A stretch of 64,000 nt of DNA, taken from contig OX419757.1 in the NCBI GenBank assembly GCA_948567375.1, positions 22,878,001 to 22,942,000 of the forward strand, written 5' to 3'. The position numbers and the translations under genes were made by a program. The notes below the pieces were generated by a model, which saw only the letters and a list, made by a program, of their open reading frames with translations, did no database searches and was not told where the DNA came from. Source of the DNA: Lunularia cruciata. Taxonomy: Eukaryota; Streptophyta; Marchantiopsida; Lunulariales; Lunulariaceae. Position 1 is the first letter of the stretch, and each line of letters starts with the position of its first letter. Positions 44,387 to 54,226 of this stretch are shown one piece after another.

Positions 44387-44957
44387 TGTGGTACCCACAT
44401 TATTTATTTTTTCTTATTTTTGGAAGAAGAAGTGTACAGATGAAGTCATACACTTCATTTGTCATATAGCATCATAAGGCAAAGAATGGTGTCTTTGGGT
44501 TGTAGCCTGAGGTAAAGGGACTTCATGTCTGAAGACAAAGTCCTATCAACATTCAACCCGTAGGAAGGAATCTTTGGCTTGAGAGTGCTCAACCCGAGGC
44601 AAGGATAGTGTAACAACTTTCCTTTGGGGTTGAATATTCAAGAAGGTACTGCACCAAAAAAATAGCTGGCCTAGGAGCGGAGGGAAAATTGACAATGACA
44701 AGAGCATGCAGGATGTGTGATTTCTTTGTAGAAACTTGAAGTGAAGAAAAATGGAGGAGGCATGCCACTATAAGATTGGGGATAGAGATGAAGAGATGAG
44801 AAGTAATTTTCTATTGCCATTAAGAAGTCATCCTAAGGGAGATTGTGGAGAAGGGATTGTAGTAAGAGATGCATTGGTGGATCAAGAGGAAGTCATGAGA
44901 GTTAGTCCGGGAGTCGATCAGAAGAGTTGCCACCCACCCATAGTGGAATAGAGTAAG

Positions 44958-47330
44958 ATGGGAGGTGGAAAGAAGAACTCGGAATTTGTAGTGAGAAATC
45001 ACATGATCCGGTGATAAGATGTGATTGTAAGAATTGAAGTCTTGAGTAGACTTCAAATCACCTTTCTGTCCTGGAACTAGAACCCTAGTTTCCCAAGTTT
45101 CATGACCGAGATCATCAAGAGTAAATGTCTCAATGGACCCAAGGTAGAAGGTAAGAGAGGAAATCCGGCTTGATGGACAAAGTTGGATTGGAACTTAGTA
45201 CTCATGAAGAGAGGTGGGTGAGGAGCATAGAGCCACATTCTTGGGGAAAGGAGAAGTAGCTAAGGAAACCCAAGAAGTGCAAAATGTCTTTTCTTCAAAG
45301 CGTACAAAGAATGGTTATAAAGTCAAGAGTTACAAGGATCCTGTGTGGAGAGGCATCATAGGAGAAATGATGGCTATCTTCAAGCTAGAGCAAACCACTT
45401 ATGTGATGAAACATCAAGTGGTGTTCTTCTATAAGATGTTTGCAGGGGAATCAATTAATTGGGCAAAGTGCTTCTATTAGCGCACAAGACAAATGGTGTG
45501 GAACTTGAGGGACAAGTTGCCTCCGCACTACATTGTACCATTTGTAGCCCATTTCTACTTGGGACTGAATTTGCTGAACGCGGAAGAAAGACACAAGATG
45601 GTGTTGCACTTCCATCCTGACTTGAGAAGAGATGTTGATGAAGAGGAGTAGCAGTAGATTTTGCAGATCAAAAGTGGTGACGAGTACTACGCACAGTCAA
45701 GGCAAAGCGTGCATTTGGATTCAAATACTCTAAAGTTGAAGAAGAGGAGTTTAAGTGGAGAAGAATAAGAAGTAGCAGCGATGAGACCTTGGAAGATCAA
45801 AAAAAGAAACCCAAGGAAGGACCTGGTGGTGATCGCATCATCGGGAGAAGAATCGTTGGGAGAAGAATCAAAGGGGGAAGCCGAGTACAAGTCACAAGAC
45901 TTGGAGAAGGAGGAAGAACGTGAACTCATGTTACAAAGTGGTGAAGCAAGTAGCGAGAGCAAAGATGGAGTGGGGATGCAGCCTGTACCAGAGGAAGAAG
46001 AAGGAAAGATGGAGATGGCAAAAGAAGGTAATCCAAGTCAAGACAATAAAGTTCCAGAGAAGGAGGAGAAGAGGATGACCATTCAAAGAGATGTCCGTTC
46101 CAGATGGAAGGTGGTATGTGAGGCGGGGCCAAGTAGAAGAAGAGAAGTGGAGAGTGGAAGTTTGGGAAGTGAAAAATCCATCCCCAATCAGGCAATTGTA
46201 GTTGAGAAGAAGAGTGTCAAGTGAAGAAGAAGTGAAGAAAGAGAAAGGCCCACAAGCTGAGGTAAACTAGAGCAGAGGAGTGGAGTATCTATGGGAGGTT
46301 GTATGCCCATTGCTAATGAAGTTGGAGGAAAACAAGAGAGAGATGCAATTGGAGTGTCCGGAGGTAAAGACTGTGCTGTAGGTATTAGTAAAGTTAGAAG
46401 AAGAGAAATCAGAGTTGAAGAAGATCACAACCCAAGGAGAGGAGCAGAAGGAGGTACTATGAGTAGATGCATTAGTATAGAACCAAGTTATTGGGAATCT
46501 AAAAAGGGAAGTGGGAAATAAACAGCAAGTAATAGAGCAGAATGTCATAGCAAGGGAAAGACATATAGCTGAGTATGAAATTTTGAAATAGTAGTTTGCT
46601 GATTCACAATTAGAAATCATTCATGCTATGGCAAGAGTAGTAGAGAAAGAGCAAGAGCTTGATAGAGTGATAGAGAGTGTAGAAGAGAAGAAGCAATTCT
46701 GGCAAAGAGAGCTGACAATGAGATTCAGAGAGGAAGAGAGGTTAAGGGAGCTACTTTGTAATCTGGAAGAGAAGATTGTTCAAAAGGAGAAGGAGAAGGA
46801 ACGATGAAAGTTGAATTTGAGGCAGAACTGGCAATGTGTATGGAAGATTGGCAAGCAGATTGAAAATGGGAGAGAAGGATGAAGCTCAAGCCACTGAAGG
46901 AGATTGTAATCAAGATGAACGCAATGCTGAGTGTAGAAGCCAATGTGCGGATTGAAGAAATGAGATTACACAAGTTAAGGTTGTTGGTGCAAGAGATGAG
47001 GAGGAGAAATGTGAAGGATAAAGATTTGAACGCTTTGCAGATGACTCTCAAAACTTGTGTAGATAGGAAGATATTGGAAGTGGAAGACAATATCACGATT
47101 AGATTGGTTTTAGTTAAGTTAGAGATAGATAAACTTTGGAAGGATGTAAGAGCAAAGCCCAAAGTTGATGAGATAGGAGTCCAAATATCTTTAGAGTCAC
47201 CATTGGAGATATTAGAGAAGAGTGGGTCGGGAGATCAAGAGTTAGGAGTTGTAAAACACAAGGATGAGTAGTATGTGAGGTTACTTTGGGTTTGGAAGCC
47301 AAGGAAGAGGTAGACATCGGATCGGAGTAG
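44958..47330 (+). pseudogene. U3-embedded ORF of family A, full-length but decayed (A3 3' LTR)
   Basis: About 790 codons from ATG 44958 (M-G-G-G-K-K) to TAG 47328. The N-terminal block I-T-F-L-S-W-N is recognisable though stops follow. Open segments at 45214-45480, 45781-46224 (147 codons, acidic: G-E-E-S-L-G-E-E-S-K-G-E) and 46879-47271 (130 codons) cover the globular, acidic and C-terminal parts. The latter has E-E-M-R-L-H-K-L-R-L-L-V-Q-E-M and D-R-K-I-L-E-V-E-D-N. A coiled-coil zone lies between 46290 and 46800. It sits wholly between the LTR start and the TATA-like box, that is, within U3. Function unknown. Confidence 0.68.
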
Positions 47331-47449
47331 TAACAATTTTGAGATTTGAACAGGTAGATATGAAGAGGTGCATTGTCATTTTGGATCTACATGTAAGAAG
47401 AATTGTTAGGAAATGGTATAGTTGTTAGATAATTGTTGGGGGCTTTGCA

Positions 47450-47509
47450 TATTTAAAGGTGGCATTTGTAGTATGTTGTTGTTCAATGCTCATGATTTAT
47501 GAGAATAAA
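47450..47509 (+). promoter_or_regulatory. TATA-like box and polyadenylation signal of the A3 3' LTR
   Basis: TATTTAAA at 47450-47457 and AATAAA at 47504-47509, same spacing as in LTR A1. They delimit U3 from R, place the embedded ORF in U3 and leave about 620 bp for R-U5. Confidence 0.55.
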
Positions 47510-48127
47510 TAAAGCAAAGTGTTGATTTTAGTGCCCATTGCTTGAGCTTGATTTTGAGTATCAACACTATGTGAGTGTGTTTGTAAGCGTGCAAAAAATT
47601 TCAAAGTGCAATTCAGTGTCCTTGTTGGATGTTAGATTCCGTAGCCTTGATCTTCAATTTTTGTGTTTGATCTTGAGTGAAGTGCAATGAAAGCAATATC
47701 TTGACAAATCTAAGAGGAATTGTAGTGTTGGTAGTATTCTACAATTGTGAATGCAGTGCAATGTTGATGTGAAGCAATTGTGATCAAGCAAGTTGTGCCT
47801 TAAGTGGAGGAGTAGAACACAATTCTAAGGCAAAGTTGTTTTGCAATGAAGTGCTAATTTTGGGAGAGATTGAATCATCATGATCAAGATTGTTTGGAAA
47901 GATTTGATGGAGTTGTGATTAAGCGTGACAAATTGTTGTGATGAGACTACAAATCAGTGCTCGTTACTCTCTTCTGGGTGTGGTTTCTACCTAAGAGATT
48001 AAAGACGCAACCAAGAAGAACTGTTTGTTGTTGTTTGACTTCATATTTGGACATTTCTAACTAGTATCTTGTAAAAAAACTTTACTTACATGATTACCGC
48101 AAAAGTGATATTTTCCGGGTTGTCACG

Positions 48128-51021
48128 ACTTTAACCATTTTGGTGGCATAGTCACTGAAAACCAAAATATATCTTTTCCTTGTGACTTGGGTTACCGGTT
48201 GTATGGGTCCTACAAAATCAATTCCCCATTTCTCAAATGAGGCCAATGGCAAAATTGGTCTCAAAGGCCACTTGGAAGTAGCCATCAATTTTCTTATTCT
48301 TTGATAGGCATCACAACTTTGAATGTATACATGGGTATCCTTGTACATTGTAGGCCACCAATACCTTGCTAAAATAATTTTCTTAACTGTATTCTTTAGG
48401 GCATAGTGTCCTTCTGATGCCTTGGAGTGCAAGGATTTGATTACTCCCCCGACTTTGTATGCATCCAAGCATCTCCAAAGTTCTTCATATTCACACATTT
48501 TAAACAATATGTTGTGCTTCAATTGGTATGGTCCCATCTTCTTGAGAAAAACTTCCCTCTGCTCTAGGTCCAATCCCTCATGACACTAAAGAGTATGAGA
48601 TAATGGTATTCTGCTGCATACCTCATACTTTGTATTGTTGTCAAATGATACAATTCCTCATTAGGGAATTGGTCATCAATCTTCTATTCTTGGTCTTTAG
48701 TTTCTAACTTGGATAGGAAGTCCGCACTTGAATGCAAAGTTCACTTCCTTACTTGTACAATGTATGTGAATTATTGTAGCAAATAAGATCCATCTTGCAA
48801 TTTGCCCTAACAAATTTGCCTTCTTGACCAGATGTTGTAAAGCATAATATTCCACATAGAAAATAAAATTTTAGCCCAATAGATAGTGGCAAAATTTCTT
48901 GCAAGCATACACCATTCCAAGCTTCTCTTTCAATTGTAGAGTAATTTCTTTCTGAAATTGAAAGTTGTGCATTCAAATTGAAAGTTTCTTCTTCTAAAAT
49001 AGCCATCAGAGGTTCACAATTTGTCCTTGGCATAGTAGATTGGGTAATCTTTCTTCTTTTTGTCCTTCTGACTTAAGACTACTCCAATATCCATGGACAA
49101 AGTGTCCATGTACACATGTAAAGGGACATCCCAATTTGGAGCCCTCATAATTGGGGCTTCAACCAATTTCTTCTTCAATACTTGGAAAGTTTTTTCTTGG
49201 TTTGCTTCCCACAAGTAGTCTTTGGACTTCTTCAAAAGCTTTGTTAAAGGTGCAACAAGCACCACATGTTTGACACAAAGTGTTTGTTATATCCGACATG
49301 TCTCAAGAAGGCTCTCAGCTCCTAAATGTTTCAAGGAGATTCCAAGGCTAAGATGACTTTCACCTTCTTGACATCCACTTCAATACCTTGGCTTGAAACC
49401 CAATGGCCCAAAAGAATTCCTTTTGTCATTGTGAAGAAACATTTTTGTAGGCATAATGACAAGCGGACAAAACAACATCTTTCCAAATTTTGGCATAGAT
49501 AATCTATATGTACTTCTCTTTGGCCAAACATTATGAAGAAACATTTTTGTAGGCATAATGATAAGTTGACAAAACATCTTCTTTCAAAAGTTGGGCATAG
49601 ATAATCCAAATGTACTTCTCTTTGGCCAAACATGCAAAAATTCATGAATGAACACATCCACAAATTTGTGCAAAAAACCTTTGAATATTGCATCCATCAT
49701 CTACAAGAAAGAAACGGGAGCATTACACAATCCAAAAGGGCATTTGATTGTAAGCGTAAGTGCCCCAATTGGTGGTGAATGTGGTCTTATCCTTGCTTCT
49801 TCTTTAATGGATACTTGATTGTAACCTAAAAATCCATTGAGAAAACTATAGCACAAATGACTAGCTACTTGGTCCAAGATCATATTAGTGAAAGGCAAGG
49901 GATGATAATCCTTCCTCTTGATTGCATTCAATTTGTAAAGAACTTAGCACACTCAAATTTTCTTGGTCTTCTTCTTTGGCACAATAACAATGGGAGAAAC
50001 CCACTCGTTGCTCAAGATGAGGAAGATTATTCCAGCCCCTAAGTATTTGTCAATTTCATCTTTCACTAAGAGTGAATACCTTGGGTTCAAGCATATTGTC
50101 TTTGCCAAATTGGAACTGCATCTTCAACCAGATTGATCCAATGTTTTCCAAATTGGCTTGGAATACCCGGCATTTGATCAATAGATCAAGCAAATAGATC
50201 TTGGTACTCTATCAACATGGCAATGTATCCTGCCAACTCCTCCAAAGTGACTGTCTTCAATATCTTAAAAAAATTCCTTCAGTCAAGACAATATCTTGAC
50301 AATCATTGAGGTTGATGACTCCTTCAACAAGACTGACTCAGCTCAACCCAAGTTGAATTGCAGTAAATCCCCTTCCTCCAAGTTGTTTTCACCCAAGGCA
50401 ATGTTGTATGGATCTTTGTCTTCTACATCTACCTCGTAGCATTCCAAGTAATTGACTTGGACTTCACTTTTGGAGTCGTCTAAAGATGAAGATGATGAAT
50501 CTTTAGATTCATATGTCTTTTGACAAAGTTGTCTCCCCAAGGTGGGGAACCTTTGTCCCACTCATCGTCACCAGCTTCTGGTTATTGAATGAAATGCCCT
50601 TGAACATCAACTTATGCTGGTGCCAATCCACCACAACTTGGGCACCATACAACAAGGGTCTTGCGATCAACAAAGGGTAGCCTATTTTGGTCATTGGCCT
50701 CAACATGATGCTATTCAATTTGAAGGGCACCACTTCAATGATCCTCATTATGTTTGAGTCATACCCAAAGGCCGTCTCTTGTTTTGCTCTTCAAAGTATA
50801 AAATTTGGGGTATTGGCTCAAATGTATGGTCCCAATCGATGTGCAGTATCTTCAATCATGACATTAAGACCAGAACCCAAATCAATGGGTATGGATGTTA
50901 TCATGCACCTTGCAATCTCCGCATCAACTTCAAGAGATTCTATATCCTCTTGCTCAATACTATAAGTGGCTGGCAGGTCCTTTTTAGACATCGCCCTTAG
51001 TTTCTTGAGGGCCAAACTTAG
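48128..51021 (-). pseudogene. pol: Family A pol (A4), truncated in integrase
   Basis: Read on the minus strand. Protease: S-I-P-I-D-L-G-S-G-L-N-V-M near 50870, and L-L-I-A-R-P-L-L-Y near 50660. RT: I-K-R-K-D-Y-H-P-L-P-F at 49921, with the catalytic box changed from F-I-D-D to F-I-H-E (about 49641-49652). An approximately 100-bp tandem duplication (49433-49632) follows it. RNase H: V-Y-M-D near 49110, with a short foreign insertion (about 48976-49035) just after. Integrase: L-H-S-K-A-S-E-G-H, C-D-A-Y and W-G-I-D-F-V-G-P in the 159-codon segment 48094-48573, ending at A-T-K-M-V-K-V, where the A3 LTR begins. The second and third catalytic residues of integrase are therefore outside this window. 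Confidence 0.85.
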
Positions 51022-51897
51022 CTATTTCTTGTACAACATATTGTCTTCCCATAATTGTTTGAATGTGAGGTTCACACTTGTAGATGCCAAATCCGCCACA
51101 ATATTGTATTGTGGTATTCCTCCCAACTTGACTTTCTTTGCCCTTGTCTTTGTATTCAAAAACTCACCTTGTTTGAGTTGGACTTTGGGTCGCTTTAAGA
51201 TTGTGACCAGAGTACTAGTGGTCTTGACCCAAGGTTCTTCAAGTTTGCCCACCTTGGCTTGTATCAGGTACTTTACTTTGGATCTGATGTCCGCCAGAAA
51301 AACTGGAGGCTTCATTTTCGTGTCCTCCTCCAAACTCACCTCCCGAGTCCTTTGTACTGCTTCTTGGATTTCTTTCTACAAAGCTTTAGCTTTGGTTTTT
51401 GCAAGAATCTTCTCCTCCTTTGCAGATAGAATTGCTCTTGCACGCAAGCTCTTTGTCCTTCATGAAGACAAGGAAGTAGTACTCAGTTCCTCAAGGTCAC
51501 GCTTCTTCTTGCCTATGTGTGTCTCAACTTTCAAAACTTTGAAAATTGGACATTCTCCTTCTGGTGCTGGACTCCCTTCTTGAGGTCTCTCTTCCTCAAG
51601 TGTTATACAATTTACATTGGTGTCCTCTTTTGCCTAAAGTGCTGCATGCTCAGTTGGGGTCTGTACATATTTAACATGTGGATTTGGGTTGGGTGGATGA
51701 GGGCACTAATTGCCTGTATGACCCGATCCTTTACAATTCCCACATAGGGAGAAATAACCAATTTGTCATCTTGGCTCCAAACAGTTTGGAGATCAATGTC
51801 CCATTGAGCCACAATTGTAACATGCCCTTGGTGCAATGTTTTGGGGGCAATTTTGGCTGCCTATTGGTGGTCTTCATGGAGGAGCATTTGGGTTATA

Positions 51898-53806
51898 TGT
51901 GACAACCCGGAAAATATCACTTTTGCAGTAATGGGGTAAGTAAAGTTTGTTCCCGCAGAGATATGAGTCAGAATTGGTCAAATACGAAGCAAAGTAACAA
52001 TTTTAGTTCTTCTTGGTTGCGTCTTTAATCTCTCAGGTAGAAACCACACCCAGAAGAGAGTAACAAGCACTGACTTGCAGTCTTGTCACGAATTCACACT
52101 TCTTAATCACAACTCCATCAAATCTTTCCAAACAATCTTGATTGTGATGATTCAGGCTCTCCCAAAAACAACACTTCACTACAAAACGACTTCACCTTAG
52201 ATTGTGTTCCACCCCTCCATTGAAGGCACAACTTCCTCAATCAAAATTGCTTCACATCAACTTTGCACTGCACTCACAAATGCAGAATACTACCAACACT
52301 ACAATTCCTCTCAGATTTGTCAAGGCATTGCTTTGATTGCACTTCACTCAGGATCAAACACATAGAATGAAGATCAAGGCTGTGGAATCCAACATCCAAC
52401 ATCCAACAAGCACACTGACTTGCACTTCAAATTTCTCCAAACACTCACAAACACAATTGCAAAGTTGATACTCAGAATCAAGCTCAAGCGACAAGCACTA
52501 CTTCACAACACTTTGCTTTATCTATTCTCAAAAATTATGAGCACTAAACAACATCTGACTACAAATGTCACTCTTAAATAGTGAAGCAATTGACAGTTCT
52601 AACAACTATACTGTTCTACAACAACTCTTCTAACCTACAGATCCAAAATGACAATGCAACCTTTCATATCTGTCTATTCAAATCTCAAATCGGTTACTAA
52701 TCCGATCCGATGTCTACTTTGTCCTCAGCTTTCAAACCCAAACCCAAAGTAATCTTACTTCCTACTACTCTGTCCTTGGGTTTCACAACTCCTAATTCCT
52801 CCACTAATTCTAATGTTTCTCCTTCTTGATATGAAATTCCTATCATAAGTAAGCCTTCTAAATCTCTATCTCCCGACCCACTCTTCTCTAAAGTGTCAAA
52901 TGTCAAATCCGAAGACACCTGCACTCCTATCTCTCTTACCTCCGGTCTAACTATTATCAATTCTTTTGCTAATTCTACTATATCCTCATCAAGAATTGTA
53001 ATTGAAAGCATGGGTACACTATCTACACCTTCAATTTGTAACACACTTTCCCCTAATCACTCATGTTACTAACCCAAAGACACTTACTGTCGGATCCTGC
53101 ACTTTGGGTTTATTCACTACTGTTATTTCTCCTTCAATTTCTATTCCATCTTCAATCAGAACTGAAATTGAAGTCATGGGTATCCTAACTATCTTCTTTC
53201 CAAATTCTAACTTCCTTTGATCCCTCTGGCAAAACTCCCAAAGTCACCTTCACTGCACTCCAAGTTCCTCTGATTTAGTCATCTTCATCTTGAGGCAAAG
53301 TCTCATGACCCGAAGTCATGTAAACCCAAAGTCCGAAGTACAAAGTCTGAAGTCACATTGCCCCGAAGACACTTTGACCCAAAGTACATCTACTCCATAA
53401 ACTTCAAATGCTTGTAACTTCTTTTATAGACACCCAAACTTTGCAATTTTTGGTGACAATGGAAAGCCTTGGACAAGACACTTTCAACGAGATACAGCAC
53501 GCTTGATTTGGAGTTGTGTTCACTGAGATATGGCCCCCGCAAGAATCCTAACCTGCAACTTCTATTTCTCCTTCGGCGTCTGCCCTCCTTAACGTCTGAT
53601 CTGAGTATTTCCCTCCTCTGACACGAAGTAAGCTTCTTCAGGTCTGATCCAAACCGAGCCCTTCTTCCTCTTACATGAAATCGACTTCCTCGGGTCTGAT
53701 CAAATCACAAGTTTGCACTCATTTCTTCTCCATTTGCTTTCAATTTGGTTTCAGCAGTGCATTTCTTCTTCTAAACTCGTCCAAAATGAAAAATGTGGGT
53801 ACCACA
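51898..53806 (-). repeat. Solo S-type LTR of family A, minus strand, with 5-bp TSD
   Basis: Complete LTR of 1909 bp. On the + strand it runs from TGTGACAACCCGG to GGGTACCACA and is flanked by TTATA on both sides (51893-51897 and 53807-53811). No PBS or polypurine tract adjoins. Close in length and content to the solo LTR at 21849. It contains a 115-codon ORF tail; the rest is non-coding. Confidence 0.94.
52697..53044 (-). CDS. Short intact ORF in solo S-type LTR (C-terminal tail of U3 ORF)
   Basis: A 115-codon open frame from its own ATG, with no internal stop. It matches the tails at 22681-22944 and 36549-36863 and the ends of the L-type U3 ORFs: E-I-G-V-Q-V-S-S-D, F-D-T-L-E-K-S-G-S-G, E-E-L-G-V-V-K-P-K-D-R-V-V-G, then L-G-L-G-L-K and D-I-G-S-D. 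It is predicted to be acidic and partly helical. Whether it is translated is unknown; it may be only a relic. There is no ribosome or splicing evidence to judge by. Confidence 0.45.
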   Translation of the reverse strand: MLQIEGVDSVPMLSITILDEDIVELAKELIIVRPEVREIGVQVSSDLTFDTLEKSGSGDRDLEGLLMIGISYQEGETLELVEELGVVKPKDRVVGSKITLGLGLKAEDKVDIGSD

Positions 53807-54226
53807 TTATACTCTCTTGTTCCATACCTTGGTATTATGTGCTTGCTTGAGGCTGTACCTCTTGAGTTTGGTACACCGCATCTTTTTCCTCCTCTTGGTT
53901 CCATCTTGGAACCCAATCAATGTGTTGCATTGGAAATGCATTATGAGTATTGCATTCTGTGTTTGCATGGCTTGACTTGCCACATGCACTACACCATACA
54001 TTGGGTCTGCCAAATGAAGGGGGTTTTCTTTGGTCCTTCACCCCAATCATCTGGATCTTAAAATCAGCAAACTCTTTTATAGGAGTATCCAGCTTATTAT
54101 CTGCCTTATTTACACTCTTAGCTGGGGGTGTCAATGGTTTCTTTCCTCTTCATCTTTGTATTCTTCTTGGCTTTGAATCTTCTTTGGATTCCAAAGAAGA
54201 ACTTGAAGATTTGGAGGATTCCTCCA

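Larger units (their letters stand above)
44387..48127 (+). repeat. Family A L-type LTR, complete (3' LTR of A3)
   Basis: The only L-type LTR with both ends in the window: 3741 bp from TGTGGTACCCACA after the polypurine tract to GGGTTGTCACG (last base probably A originally). U3 takes about 3.1 kb: 570 bp of non-coding sequence, then the embedded ORF (44958-47330). The TATA-like box is at 47450, AATAAA at 47504, and the R-U5 tail of about 620 bp has no ORF of note. The next bases belong to A4 integrase on the minus strand, so A3 lies inside A4; ACTTT (48128-48132) should be its target duplicate. Confidence 0.88.
51022..54226 (-). pseudogene. gag: Family A gag (A4), split by a solo LTR and lacking its N-terminus
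   Basis: On the minus strand gag enters at 54226 within the Ser-rich stretch, directly joined to LTR tail sequence, so the capsid core is missing. Segment 54134-53835 (99 codons) has K-I-Q-M-I-G-V-K-D-Q-R-K and the knuckle CSACGKSSHANTEC. The solo LTR 51898-53806 cuts it; after it come knuckles 2 and 3 in broken frames (51836-51612) and the linker segment 51339-51022 with P-P-V-F-L-A-D-I-R-S-K. The sequence on both sides of the LTR joins smoothly at the TTATA duplicate, as checked against the A5 gag at 62030-62060. Confidence 0.85.
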
